Source: Pseudomonas fluorescens Q2-87
Lineage (GTDB): Bacteria; Pseudomonadota; Gammaproteobacteria; Pseudomonadales; Pseudomonadaceae
Assembly: GCF_000281895.1 (NCBI RefSeq)
Contig: NZ_CM001558.1
Coordinates: 2,918,556 to 2,982,555, forward strand
Length of the DNA stretch: 64,000 nt
Reading direction: 5' to 3'
The notes beneath the pieces were generated by a model. The model had not been told where the DNA came from. It did not search any database and saw nothing but the letters and a program-made list of their open reading frames with translations. Positions within the stretch are counted from its first letter, which is position 1, and the number at the start of each line of letters is the position of its first letter. Made by a program: the position numbers and the translations under genes. Positions 44,211-56,257 of this stretch are shown piece by piece.

Positions 44211-46637
44211 CTACCAGCTGACTCGCACCCCAAGGTTACCCGCCACGCTGCGTTGCTGTTGGCTGTCCAGGTTGTTGCTGTAATCTGCGCTGGCGTACAC
44301 GCTCACCGCAGGTGCCAGGCTGACAATGACGCCGACGCCCAGGTCGCCGGTGGACGAGCGCTGTTGGGTCTCGACTCGCTCGGTGTCGTCGAAGGTCACC
44401 GCATCGGTGCCGGAAAACGTATGCCACAGGTTGGCGCGCAGATACGGCTCCACCGGCATGCCGCTGATTTGATAGCGGCCCTTCAGGCGAGCTCCGAGAC
44501 GGCCGGTCCAGGCTCCGTCGGAATCGAATTCGACCCGGGAGATGCCGTCATCCTGGGTGTCCAGGGAAACTTTCTGGTGAATGATTTGCACCTGGGGTTC
44601 GAGGACCCAGTCGGTGGTTACGGCGAAGGGGTAGCCAGCCTCCGCCGACAGGGTGAGGGCATGTCCACGATTGTCGATTTTCAAGCCGCGATCAGAGCGG
44701 TTATCGCCATCCAACCGCGTACCCATCACCACCGCGTCGACATAGCCGCCGGTGGGATCGGTCAACGTCCAGTACAGCCCGAAGCTGTCGCCGTCGAGCT
44801 CGATCTTGCCGGCGCGTCGGCCTTGGAAGCCAAGGTTGAAACCGTCGACGTCGCCGTTCAATTTGGTATGACCGACGAAAAAACCGATGCGTTGGGTCTG
44901 GCCACCGGCAGTCGGCGCGCTGTACAGGTCATTGCCGACCTGGAAACCCTTGATGGACCCGTCGAACCGTGGCGTAACGGTGCCGGCCCAGGTCTGATCC
45001 AGATCCTTGCCATAGACTCGCCCCCAACCCGCGCCGAACCCGCCGGTTTCGGTAAGCAGGCGCTGGTCGCCCTGTCGGTCATGGAAGGTGCCGAGGGCCA
45101 TCAGGGTCAGTTGCGCCGCCGCTGGAGGCAGGACCGACCAAGTAGGCACTTCCGGACGATACAACGGCACCGGCGCTGCGCCAGGGACCGCAGCCGGCAA
45201 GGCGGGCAATGACGGGCTGGGTGCCGCCACCGGTCCTGCCACCAGGGTCGAGCGCAGGTACCAATTGTTTTCATTGCCAGGCGCCACGCCCCCCTTGAAC
45301 AAGCGATAATCGAAGGCGCCGGCCGAGACGGATTGGGCCAGCGAGAAGGCGCCATCGGTGCTGACCGCACCGCCCTGGGCGCTGACCAGCTCGATGCCGT
45401 TGCGGGTGGTCAAGGCGCCGGCACCGCCCAGATTGGTGACGGCGATGGCGGTGCTGCCTGTGAGTGTCCCGCCATTGACCACCAGCCGATCGCTTTGAGA
45501 GTCGTCTGCCCCGACGACTGTTTGCAGGCGCAACTGGCCATTGCTGCCGATATAGTTGCCTTGCACGGTCAGGCTGTCGTCGGTGCGAGTGTTGTCGCGG
45601 CTGAGGTCGATGATCCCGCTGTTGTCGAGCGTGACCGATTGACCGGCCGTGAATGGGTTGATGCTGCCCTGAGTGGACGTCAGCACACTGCTGCTGTCGA
45701 TGGCGAGCACGCCGGTGGCGGTGGTGCTGTCACCCAAGACGAGCGTGTCATTGAGATCCAGGCGCGAGCCTTGGCTAAGCTCGACCGTTTCCCAATTGAC
45801 GTACCGGGCGCCGGTGCCTGTGGTGGTGGCATCGAAGGTCAAGGTGTCCTGGCCCAGCCCGCCATCCACGCTCGGAGTGGTGGCGAGCAATGCTTCATTG
45901 AGGTTGCTCAACAGCGCCGTGTCGTTGCCTTCTCCCATCAAGACAGCCGAGCGAAGGACGCCGCCACTCCACTGGAGTTGGTCGTCGCCGAAACTGGCGC
46001 GGACCTCGCCGACGATTTCACCGCCGCTCACGGTAATCCGGTCGTTGCCGCCGCTGACGCTGACATTGCCGCCGATGCGTCCGGCGGAAAGGATGATGGT
46101 GTCCTGGCCGAAGCCGGTCACCAGATTGCCGAGGATCTGTCCGCCGGACATGTCGAAAATATTGTCATCGAGTTTCATGTCGACCCGGCCGATGGTGCCG
46201 CCAGTCATCGTGGCGTTATCGCCGTCTTCGAAGGCGCCGACGATGGTACCGCCGGTCATCCGGAACGTATCGAGGCCGTCGCCCTGGGCCAGGGACTGGA
46301 TGCTGCCGCCATTCATGACGAAATCGTCGATGCCTGAGCCTTGTTGCACATCGCCCTGGATCACGCCATTGGCGTCGATCTGGATTTTATCGACACCGGG
46401 GCCAAAGGTGACGTCACCCTGGATAATGCCGCTGCCGTTGGCCGGCATGGTCAGGCGGTTATCCCCCAGCAGGTCCGTCAGCCCGGGACTGGTACCGCTG
46501 TCGCAGACATAAGCGTCGTTACCGGGTCCCGGCGTCAGGGTGCAAGCCGCCATGGCGGACGGCACGGGTAACAGGAAAGGGGCCGATGCCCACAGGACGT
46601 TGAACAGCCGATTGAATCCATGCTCGCGCAAGCTCAT
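44211..46637 (-). CDS. Type V autotransporter with beta-helical passenger
   Basis: 808 residues. Signal peptide about 1-30 (ends AMA). The passenger (about 31-540) contains a run of short repeats of the MNGGSI/MTGGTI/MSGGQI/VSGGEI kind with intervening G-D-D or G-x-D turns, forming a predicted parallel beta-helix. A Pro/Ala linker follows (about 480-510). The C-terminal autotransporter barrel (about 545-808) ends in VRVSW with an aromatic last residue. No protease or esterase triad was recognised, so adhesion or aggregation is more likely than enzymatic activity. Single-gene unit. Confidence 0.88.
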   Translation of the reverse strand: MSLREHGFNRLFNVLWASAPFLLPVPSAMAACTLTPGPGNDAYVCDSGTSPGLTDLLGDNRLTMPANGSGIIQGDVTFGPGVDKIQIDANGVIQGDVQQGSGIDDFVMNGGSIQSLAQGDGLDTFRMTGGTIVGAFEDGDNATMTGGTIGRVDMKLDDNIFDMSGGQILGNLVTGFGQDTIILSAGRIGGNVSVSGGNDRITVSGGEIVGEVRASFGDDQLQWSGGVLRSAVLMGEGNDTALLSNLNEALLATTPSVDGGLGQDTLTFDATTTGTGARYVNWETVELSQGSRLDLNDTLVLGDSTTATGVLAIDSSSVLTSTQGSINPFTAGQSVTLDNSGIIDLSRDNTRTDDSLTVQGNYIGSNGQLRLQTVVGADDSQSDRLVVNGGTLTGSTAIAVTNLGGAGALTTRNGIELVSAQGGAVSTDGAFSLAQSVSAGAFDYRLFKGGVAPGNENNWYLRSTLVAGPVAAPSPSLPALPAAVPGAAPVPLYRPEVPTWSVLPPAAAQLTLMALGTFHDRQGDQRLLTETGGFGAGWGRVYGKDLDQTWAGTVTPRFDGSIKGFQVGNDLYSAPTAGGQTQRIGFFVGHTKLNGDVDGFNLGFQGRRAGKIELDGDSFGLYWTLTDPTGGYVDAVVMGTRLDGDNRSDRGLKIDNRGHALTLSAEAGYPFAVTTDWVLEPQVQIIHQKVSLDTQDDGISRVEFDSDGAWTGRLGARLKGRYQISGMPVEPYLRANLWHTFSGTDAVTFDDTERVETQQRSSTGDLGVGVIVSLAPAVSVYASADYSNNLDSQQQRSVAGNLGVRVSW

Positions 46638-46814
46638 GTGCTATCCCTCTGCGTAGGCATTCCGGGAATGCCGATTCCAGCATCGGTTGCACGACAGATG
46701 GCACACAGGGCCTGGCAACGCTCGCTGTATGGGATGGCACCGTAGCAACGAATAAAACCCGTCGCTACTGTCAGAACTTACAGGTCGGCGCTTGGCGAGC
46801 AGGGAAGCAGGACA

Positions 46815-47615
46815 CTAGAGGTGCACTTCAACGGCAAGTGGCAGGTGGTCGCTCAGGTGCGTCCAGGGTTTATTGCCCAATATTTGCGGCGCGTGGCTGG
46901 TGGCGTTGCGCAGGTAGATGCGGTCCAGGCGCAGCAATGGGAAGCGGGCCGGGTATGTCCTGGCGGGACGACCGTGGTGTTGCTCGAAGGCTTCATGCAA
47001 GTGCCCATGGCGGGCGAGGGCACTGTTGCCGCGCAACTGCCAGTCGTTGAAGTCGCCGGCAATGATTACCGGGGCGTCTTCGGGGAGCGAGGCAAGTAGC
47101 TTGCAGAGCAGTTTGAGCTGTAGCTGGCGATGGCTTTCCAACAGGCTCAAGTGCACACAGATCCCGTGGACTTCGGCGTGGCCCGGCACATCCAGTACGC
47201 AGTGCAGCAAGCCGCGTCGTTCCGGGCCGGTGATCGAAACGTCCAGGTTTCGGAACTGGCGGATCGGGTATTTGGAGAGCAATGCATTGCCATGGTGCCC
47301 ATCGGGGTACACCGCATTGCGGCCATAGGCGAAGTCGCTCCACATGCTGTCAGCGAGAAATTCGTACTGGGACACCTGGGGCCAGTTGTCGTAGCGCGAT
47401 GCATGGCGGTCATGTTCGCCCAGCACTTCCTGAAGGAACACCAGGTCAGCACCGGTACTGCGCACCGCCTCGCGCAGTTCGGGCAGGATGAAACGACGGT
47501 TGAGAGCGGTGAACCCCTTATGGGTATTGACCGTGAGGACCCGCAGCCGGTGAACCGCCGCAGGCGTGTCCAACAGCATCGATTCACCGGCCCGCCAATC
47601 GGGATCTTGGCTCAC
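46815..47615 (-). CDS. Endonuclease/exonuclease/phosphatase (EEP) family hydrolase
   Basis: 266 residues from the GTG at 47615, which has AGGAG five bases upstream (a GTG at 47621 overlaps that site). Motifs: TVNTHKG, VFLQEV (metal Glu), AGDFNDW (Asp-Asn), SDHLPL (Asp-His). These are the full catalytic set of the exonuclease III/DNase I fold. Sequence resembles the stand-alone EEP proteins of Pseudomonas often found near cardiolipin synthase genes. DNA, RNA or phospholipid headgroup could be the substrate. It precedes no obvious partner here; the next gene on the strand is the autotransporter. Confidence 0.85.
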   Translation of the reverse strand: MSQDPDWRAGESMLLDTPAAVHRLRVLTVNTHKGFTALNRRFILPELREAVRSTGADLVFLQEVLGEHDRHASRYDNWPQVSQYEFLADSMWSDFAYGRNAVYPDGHHGNALLSKYPIRQFRNLDVSITGPERRGLLHCVLDVPGHAEVHGICVHLSLLESHRQLQLKLLCKLLASLPEDAPVIIAGDFNDWQLRGNSALARHGHLHEAFEQHHGRPARTYPARFPLLRLDRIYLRNATSHAPQILGNKPWTHLSDHLPLAVEVHL

Positions 47616-47705
47616 GTTCACTCCTGGATCAGATATACCTGTTCATGCGACTGGCGAGAGGCTCCGGCAGTTCCGGATTTTTCATCGCTGCCTGGTGGGT
47701 TCACT

Positions 47706-48470
47706 TCAGATAAAGACAATCTCGTAGGGCATGCCCATGCGGTCAAGGATGACCCGTGGCACCAGCGGGGCGATGCCGCTGGCGGGTTCGCCGTTGAGCT
47801 GGCTGACATAGGCATACATCGCGTGACGCTTGCGGGCGGTCGTCCAGACGTCAAGGCGCAGTTTGCGGGCGCGGTGCCAGGGAATCTTGTTCTGTTCGCG
47901 GACCGGCCAATGCCACGCCCATACCGGCAGCTCGTTGAACGTCGCGCCGATGCTGTCAGCGGCCAGGGCCCCGGCGCGGCCTACCGTGTCGTGGTCACTG
48001 TCGCCGTCCTGGCGCCAGGTACCGAACACCACATCACCGGGGCGCAGGTAACGGCCGATAAAAGCGGCCAGCTCGGCCTCGTGCTCGGCAAGGGCTTTTT
48101 CCGGGAAGCCGCCTCGTACCCATTGCAAGGCGTGGGCCGGTACGCCCAGGCGATGCAAGGCGTCCACGCTTTCCTGTGGGTGAGGGCGGTGCGTGCGCAG
48201 GCGCTCATCGGTCCACAAAGGGGAACCGGGTGGGCAGAGGTCGCCATCGGTGACCGAGATCAGCAGCATGGGTTGGTCCAGGTTGCTCATCAATTGCAGC
48301 AGCCCACCGCAGGCCCCGACTTCATCGCCTGGATGCGGCGCGAGAATGACCGCACGAGAGCCAGCAGGAACGAGGGTTTGGGTACTGATGATGGGAATGT
48401 CGGCCAATTGCGCAGCACTGTTCCAGATTTGTGGGTGCTGTCGACCAGGCAAGCGAGAGGCGGGTTTCAT
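47706..48470 (-). CDS. PIG-L/LmbE-family deacetylase-like protein
   Basis: 254 residues. The N-terminal metal site reads APHPGDE (His46, Asp49), with His160 in the DSDHDTVGRAG motif as third ligand. In most PIG-L enzymes the motif is HPDDE, and the first Asp is the general base, so Gly48 here replaces it. Related enzymes deacetylate GlcNAc-type sugars in mycothiol, bacillithiol or glycolipid synthesis. It lies between the EEP gene and the glgX block, on the same strand as both. Activity is uncertain because of the substitution. Confidence 0.8.
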   Translation of the reverse strand: MKPASRLPGRQHPQIWNSAAQLADIPIISTQTLVPAGSRAVILAPHPGDEVGACGGLLQLMSNLDQPMLLISVTDGDLCPPGSPLWTDERLRTHRPHPQESVDALHRLGVPAHALQWVRGGFPEKALAEHEAELAAFIGRYLRPGDVVFGTWRQDGDSDHDTVGRAGALAADSIGATFNELPVWAWHWPVREQNKIPWHRARKLRLDVWTTARKRHAMYAYVSQLNGEPASGIAPLVPRVILDRMGMPYEIVFI

Positions 48471-48708
48471 GATAGACGTCCTTGTTTGTGTTCAATCTTC
48501 CAACCAGGTACCGGGCCTGCTGCCCGACATTTGCCCGTAGGGCCTGGCTGCGATTCGCGGCGCTCCGAATCCTGGAATCTACCGCATGGGAAGTATTGAC
48601 CATGTCGGCCGATTCGTCGCGTCACAGGTGTATCTGAACCGCTTTTTTTCTCCGAACTGGGTGGTAAGTCAACGTGCCGCGTCCTTGCGGCTTTCTAGTG
48701 CAACCGTA

Positions 48709-50868
<2,160 letters not shown>

Positions 50869-51022
50869 AGTTGCTCCTGCAAAAGACAGACAGATACAGC
50901 GGTGTGGTTCAGTTGGATCGATGGCCATGGCGTGCGCGTGCGGCGAAGGGGTTATTCCCTCGCCACACGCGGGCCGCTTCGCCAGGAAGACGCGCTTGAT
51001 CGAGACCGAGAAGGCAGGTGAA

Positions 51023-51375
51023 TCACACCGCGGGGGGCTTGCGCGGTGCCCGTGGCTTCTTGTCGGCGGCTTTATTGGCCGGTGGCACTACCGCTGCAGT
51101 CGCCGCGGAAGGTTTAGCCGCAGGCTTGACCTTGGGGGTGGTGTTTTTGCCGCGGTCTTGGCGCTAGTGCTCTTGACGGCGGCAGGCTTGGTGCCGTCGG
51201 TTTTGCTGGCCGTAGACTTGCTTGCGGCCTTGGCCGGTTTGCTTGGCGCCAAGGCTTCAGCCTCGGCCAGTTTGCGCGCCATCTCCCAGTGGCGCTTTTC
51301 TTGTCCGGCGGGCTTACCCTCGGACTCCCAGATCTGATAGGCGAATTCGCGAATGCGTTTATCGTCGGTACTCAT
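51023..51375 (-). pseudogene. DUF2934 protein with an apparent single-base frameshift
   Basis: The N-terminal STDDKRIREFAYQIWESEGKP and HWEMARKLAEAEALAPSKPAK are the DUF2934 domain; the rest is Lys/Ala-rich. In the starting frame the protein ends at 51088 with an odd PPPRSSLRLNLPRRLQR tail. In the next frame from about 51150 the Lys/Ala/Pro composition resumes (TPKVKPAAKPSAATAAVVPP, then KKPRAPRKPPAV) and ends naturally at 51023, the usual kind of C-terminus. The run ACCGCGGC near 51145-51160 is the likely place of one missing base. Either a true frameshift or a sequencing error. Homologues sit between glgX and treY in Pseudomonas (PA2161). Confidence 0.72.
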
Positions 51376-51395
51376 CGCAGTGCTCCTGACTTGAC

Positions 51396-54182
51396 TCAAG
51401 ATTGGATAAAGACGTTGACCGGGAAATCCCCCAGCGCGGCGCTGACCATCAGCTCCCTTTGGGGTGTGACTGTTGCGCTTGAAAAAAGTCCCTTCAATTT
51501 TCCATCCTCCGCGGCGAACGGTAGCGACACGCGGGTATCGCCCCAGTCCGAGGCAGCCACCTGCGGTACGGCACCGTTTTCCAGCAGGCCGGCTGCATGG
51601 ATCGGCACCACGACAATCGCCCGCTGTTGCTCGTGCTCGCGCATGAAGGCGAGCACCCGTTGAGCGTGCTTGCCGACCACCTCAAGCGGCTGGTAGCTGC
51701 CCTGGTGGAACAATTGCGAATACTCCGCGCGCAGGGCCAATGTCCTGGCGATCAACGCCTGCTTGACCCGGCCGTCGCGCCAGTCACGTACCAGTGCCAC
51801 CGGCGTGCTGTCGGCCTGCATCGCCTCACGGCGCGCCTGGAAATCCACCGGGCGGCGGTTGTCCGGGTCCACCAGGCTGAAATCCCAGAATTCGTTGCCC
51901 TGATACAGATCCGGTACGCCGGGCACGGTCATGCGCAGCAAAGTTTGCGCCAGACTGTTGAGGGCGCCCGCCGGTGCGATGGCCTGCACTGCCTCGGCGA
52001 TGGCAGAACGCAGGGGCAGCCCTTCATCTCCCAGCAATAACCGTTCGAGGAACATCTGGGTCGCTTGTTCATAGGCGTCGTTGACTGCCGCCCAACTGCT
52101 TTGCAGTTTGGCTTCTCGCAGGGCCTTGCGCTGCCATTGCCACAGGCGTTCGTTGTATTGGGCCAATGCCTTGGTGTCTTGCAGATCGAGGTCCAGCGGC
52201 CAGCTACCGAGCAGCGCCTGGTACAGGATCAGTTCATCGCCGGTCGAAGGGGATGCCGGATCACTGTGCAGGGAAGGCGAGAGGATGCGCCATTGCTCGA
52301 CGCACGCGGTGTACCAGTCGGCGCGCTCACTGAGTACCGCCAGCCGGGCACGGGTGTCTTCGCCCCGTTTGTGATCGTGGGTGGCAGTGGTTATCAGGTT
52401 GTCAGGGAAGTGCTCGAGTCGCTCGATGCAGGCGTTGTGAAACTCCTGCGGCGGGGCACTGAAACGCTCGGTGTTGTAGCCGACGTCATTGCGCGACAGC
52501 AGCACCGCCGAGCGATAGAGCGCCGTATCCTCCACCGCCTTGGCGGCGGCTGGCGAGGTCAGTTGCTGGAAGCGCACGCAGGCATGGCGCAGTCGCTTGC
52601 GCTGGCTGCCGCGCGGGCGTTGTCGCCAGGGCGTGCCGCCAAGCCAGTCGGCCAGGCAATCGAGCACCGGCCAGTCGGCTTCGCTGAGGGTTTGCCGCGC
52701 ACCTTCCAAGGCCTGGTTGAAGAAAATTTCGTCTTCAGCAGAGCGACCCAGGGGGTTGATATAAGTGCGGTAAACCGGGAAGTGCACGATCAGTTCCTGC
52801 AAGGCCCGGCGAATCGCGCCCAGGGTCAGGTCGCGAGTCATGACATCGTCCCGGGCCACTTGCAGCAGGGCCTGGGCGACGGTTTCGAAATCCCCGGCCA
52901 GGGAACCGTTGAGAATCTGCTGGCGGGCCAGGTGGGCTTCGTCGATGAACTGCGCCGGCCGTTCGCTGTGCCGGCTCCAGAACTCGGCCAGCGGCGCGGC
53001 GCCCGCCGGGTCATGCTGCAACAGCGAGATCTGGTTCATGAACTCGTAGCCAGTACTGCCGTCGACCTTCCAGTCCCGACGCAAGGTTTCACCGTCGCCG
53101 AGGATTTTCTCGATGAAGATCGGCAGGTGCCGCGATGGCGAAAGCGAGTCGACGCGCCGACGCAGCTTGCGGCAGTAGCCGCGGGGGTCGGCCAGCCCAT
53201 CAACGTGGTCGATGCGCAACCCGTCCACCAGTCCTGCGCTGATCAGCTCGAAGATCTTGGCGTGGGTGGCTTCGAACACGGCAGGGCGTTCGACCCTCAG
53301 CCCACCCAGTTCGTTGACATCGAAAAACCGCCGCCAGTTGATGTCATCCGCGGCGGTGCGCCAACTGGCGAGCCGGTAACTCTGGCGCTCCAGCAGTTGA
53401 TGCAGGCGCTCGAAGCCTTCTGCCTGCGTCGTGTCGTAGCCGCGCAGATGCTCCTCGATGGCGGCCAGGGCGCCGGGCTGCACCGCCAGGTCCCGCAGTT
53501 CGATTTGCAGCGCACGGGCGAGGCTGTGGGCATCGCTCTGGTAATTGAGCGTGGTGAAACGCTCGCTCAGCGCCCTGAACGCTTCGGTTTGTTCGGCAGG
53601 CAGGGTCTCGGCGGGTCTGAGCAGCTCGCCGTAGTGCATCGGGCAAATCGGGAAGCGGTGTTCGTAGTGTTCAACATAGAAGCAGCCATGGGCGGCATCG
53701 AAGCGCAGTTGCAAGGTGCCTTCCTGCAACGCCACGCCGTAGTCGCTGCCCAGGAACGGCAAGAGCAACTGGCCTTCCATCAGCGGGTCCGGGGAGTGCC
53801 ACTGGATGTCGAAAAACTCGCCGTAGGGGCTCAGACGCCCCCATTCCAGCAGGTCCAGCCACCAGGGATTGTCATTGCCGCCGACCGCCATGTGGTTGGA
53901 AACGATATCCAGGATCAGGCCCATCCGGTGCTCGCGCAGGGTCGACACCAGGCGCTTCAGGGCGGCTTCGCCACCCAGTTCGGGGTTGACCAGGGTCGGA
54001 TCGACCACGTCGTAGCCGTGCATGGAGCCGGCCCGGGCTTTCAGCAGCGGGGACGCATAGATATGGCTGATGCCCAACGAGGCGAAGTACGGCACCTGCG
54101 GTATCGCATCGTCCAGGGTAAAGCCTTTATGAAATTGCAGGCGAAGTGTGGCCCGCAGTGGTTGGATCGACATCTCGTTCAT
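51396..54182 (-). CDS. treY: Malto-oligosyltrehalose synthase TreY
   Basis: 928 residues, full length. GH13 motifs: ILDIVSNHMA, GLRIDHVDGLADPRGYC, and C-terminal VPGVPDLYQGNEFWDFSLVDPDNRRPVDF, the TreY signature. It turns the reducing-end glucose of a maltodextrin into a terminal trehalose unit, which TreZ then releases. The ATG at 54182 overlaps the malQ stop (ATGA); an in-frame ATG nine bases later is possible. Confidence 0.95.
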   Translation of the reverse strand: MNEMSIQPLRATLRLQFHKGFTLDDAIPQVPYFASLGISHIYASPLLKARAGSMHGYDVVDPTLVNPELGGEAALKRLVSTLREHRMGLILDIVSNHMAVGGNDNPWWLDLLEWGRLSPYGEFFDIQWHSPDPLMEGQLLLPFLGSDYGVALQEGTLQLRFDAAHGCFYVEHYEHRFPICPMHYGELLRPAETLPAEQTEAFRALSERFTTLNYQSDAHSLARALQIELRDLAVQPGALAAIEEHLRGYDTTQAEGFERLHQLLERQSYRLASWRTAADDINWRRFFDVNELGGLRVERPAVFEATHAKIFELISAGLVDGLRIDHVDGLADPRGYCRKLRRRVDSLSPSRHLPIFIEKILGDGETLRRDWKVDGSTGYEFMNQISLLQHDPAGAAPLAEFWSRHSERPAQFIDEAHLARQQILNGSLAGDFETVAQALLQVARDDVMTRDLTLGAIRRALQELIVHFPVYRTYINPLGRSAEDEIFFNQALEGARQTLSEADWPVLDCLADWLGGTPWRQRPRGSQRKRLRHACVRFQQLTSPAAAKAVEDTALYRSAVLLSRNDVGYNTERFSAPPQEFHNACIERLEHFPDNLITTATHDHKRGEDTRARLAVLSERADWYTACVEQWRILSPSLHSDPASPSTGDELILYQALLGSWPLDLDLQDTKALAQYNERLWQWQRKALREAKLQSSWAAVNDAYEQATQMFLERLLLGDEGLPLRSAIAEAVQAIAPAGALNSLAQTLLRMTVPGVPDLYQGNEFWDFSLVDPDNRRPVDFQARREAMQADSTPVALVRDWRDGRVKQALIARTLALRAEYSQLFHQGSYQPLEVVGKHAQRVLAFMREHEQQRAIVVVPIHAAGLLENGAVPQVAASDWGDTRVSLPFAAEDGKLKGLFSSATVTPQRELMVSAALGDFPVNVFIQS

Positions 54183-56257
54183 CGGTCACGCTCATTCGCC
54201 TGAAGTCTCGCGCAGGCGAGTATTTCCAGACGCCGGGCAGCGTCCGGGTTATCCAGCAACGCCTGGCTCTCATGAGCCAGGCGCCGCCGCCAATTGGGGT
54301 GGGTGTCGATGGTGCCGGGCAGGTTGGCCTGCTCCTCGATGCCCAGGGCGTCTTCGAGCGGCAGCAACACCAACGGCGCGCGGGTATGGCCGAGAAAGCG
54401 CACGCTGGCGTCGAGCACCTGGTCGGTTTCGCGGTGTTCCTCGCGAAAGTTCTGCGGGTCCTGGTCCAGTACGTTGCGCAGGCCTTCGCGTTCACGCTCG
54501 CGGTGTTTGCGCCAGTCCATTTCCGTGTGGGAATCGATCAGGTCCAGCCGGGCGTTCCAGTCGATATCGTGCCCGTGCCACCAACCATTGAGGGTCGGCA
54601 GGTCGTGGGTGCTGGTGGTAGCCAAGGCGTTGTCCGGCCAGTCGAGAATGGGCTTGAAGTGGGTGTTGTCCTGTTCGAACAGCAGCACGCGCATGCCCAG
54701 GATCGACCGGGCGCTGAGCTTTTCCCGCAGGCCGTCGGGCACGGTGCCGAGGTCTTCACCGAGCACGATGGCCTGGTGGCGATGGGATTCGAGGGCGAGC
54801 AGGCGCAGCAGGTCATCCACGGGGTAGTAGAGGTAGGCGCCGTCGGTGGGCGGGGCGTCGTTGGGAATGACCCAGAGCCGCTGCAAGCCCATGACGTGAT
54901 CGATGCGCAAGCCGCCCGCATGGGCGAAGTTGGCTCGCAGCATTTCAATGAAGGCCCGAAAACCATTACGCACCAGGCCTTCAGGGGAAAACGCCGAAAT
55001 GCCCCAGCCTTGGCCGGAGCGGTTGAGGATGTCCGGCGGCGCGCCCACGGTCAGCGACGCGAGCAATTCATCTTGCCGGCTCCAGGCCTGGCTGCCACCG
55101 CCGTCAGCGCCCACCGCAAGGTCGGCGATCAGGCCGATGCCCATGCCACTGGACTTGGCCGCGCTTTGGGCGCGCTCCAGGCAACGGGCGATCAGCCATT
55201 GGCAAAAGGCATAGAAGCCGATTTCGTCGGCGTTCTCTTCGGCAAAATGGGCCAGCGTCGGGCTGCGTGGGTTACGCCATTCTTCCGGCCACTGGCGCCA
55301 ATCCAGGCTTTCACCTTTGGCCGCACGTTCGGCCTGCAGCGCTTCGAAGCGGCAATGGTTCTCCAGGGCTTCGCCGCTGGTGTGGCGAAAGCTGCTGAAG
55401 TCTTCATGCAAGGGATGCTCGCCCTGGCTGAAACCGTCGTACAGGGCGCGCAAGACTTTCTGCTTGGCCTCGGCGGCCACGGGCCAATCGACCAGTGGCT
55501 GCTCTTCCAGGCTGCGCAATTGATTGGTCAGGCCCGTGGCGTCGATAGCCGTGCGCAGGGCGCGCTCGCCGAGAATGGTGCCGGGCGCCGCGTACAGGCT
55601 ATTGAGAAACAGTCGGCTGGAGGGCGAATAAGGGCTGTAGCGCCCGGTGTCGCTGCTGAACATCGCGTGCATCGGGCTGATGGCAATGGCATCGGCCCCA
55701 CGCTCGCCGGCCACGCGGGCCAGTTCTTCCAAGGCCTGGGTGTCGCCGAAGCCGCCATCGCCGGGACGCCTGAGGGCATACAACTGGGCGCTCAATCCCC
55801 AGGCACGGGGCGTCGGGTTGTCCACCGCATCGGCCACGCTGTAGCACCGGGCCGGCGCGACGGCGAGGGTGAAATGCTGGTCCTGGATGCTGACATGTTG
55901 GTAGCCCACCGGGACCATCCCGGGCAACCGGGCCTCGGCGTCGAGCTTGAGGTTCAGCGTTGCCCCGTCCTCGAGCCGGATTTCGCAAGGCGTCGCTGCA
56001 TCGAAATAGCGGCTCAAGTCCAGGCTGGCCCCGACGTCGACGGTGATTAGCGGTGGCAATTGATGGTTCTGCTGGTCCTGCTGCAACTGCAACAGGCTGG
56101 CGTCGATTTCCTGGGCGCTGCCGGCGGGATGGCCGAGGCCAGTCAGGACCGACCGCAGCACCGCCGGCGACACTTTTTGTGCCCGGCCATTGGCGTCGAT
56201 CCAATCCACCGCCAGGCCGGCTCGGCCAGCGAGGATTTCCAGTTGCGCGTCGCTCAT
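54179..56257 (-). CDS. malQ: 4-alpha-glucanotransferase MalQ (GH77)
   Basis: 692 residues. GH77 motifs: GLRIDHVMGLQRLWVIP (nucleophile Asp), VLGEDLGTVPDGLREKL (acid Glu), STHDLPTLNGWW. It moves maltodextrin segments between chains and frees glucose. Overlaps treZ upstream and treY downstream by 4 bp each (ATGA), so it is translated with both, likely to supply suitable chain lengths to TreY. Confidence 0.95.
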   Translation of the reverse strand: MSDAQLEILAGRAGLAVDWIDANGRAQKVSPAVLRSVLTGLGHPAGSAQEIDASLLQLQQDQQNHQLPPLITVDVGASLDLSRYFDAATPCEIRLEDGATLNLKLDAEARLPGMVPVGYQHVSIQDQHFTLAVAPARCYSVADAVDNPTPRAWGLSAQLYALRRPGDGGFGDTQALEELARVAGERGADAIAISPMHAMFSSDTGRYSPYSPSSRLFLNSLYAAPGTILGERALRTAIDATGLTNQLRSLEEQPLVDWPVAAEAKQKVLRALYDGFSQGEHPLHEDFSSFRHTSGEALENHCRFEALQAERAAKGESLDWRQWPEEWRNPRSPTLAHFAEENADEIGFYAFCQWLIARCLERAQSAAKSSGMGIGLIADLAVGADGGGSQAWSRQDELLASLTVGAPPDILNRSGQGWGISAFSPEGLVRNGFRAFIEMLRANFAHAGGLRIDHVMGLQRLWVIPNDAPPTDGAYLYYPVDDLLRLLALESHRHQAIVLGEDLGTVPDGLREKLSARSILGMRVLLFEQDNTHFKPILDWPDNALATTSTHDLPTLNGWWHGHDIDWNARLDLIDSHTEMDWRKHREREREGLRNVLDQDPQNFREEHRETDQVLDASVRFLGHTRAPLVLLPLEDALGIEEQANLPGTIDTHPNWRRRLAHESQALLDNPDAARRLEILACARLQANERDR

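Noticed and set aside
52065..54203. 712-residue plus-strand open frame
   Set aside because: Antisense to treY; composition and lack of motifs show it is a shadow.
54146..56050. 634-residue plus-strand open frame
   Set aside because: Antisense to malQ, with no recognisable motif or plausible ribosome-binding site.
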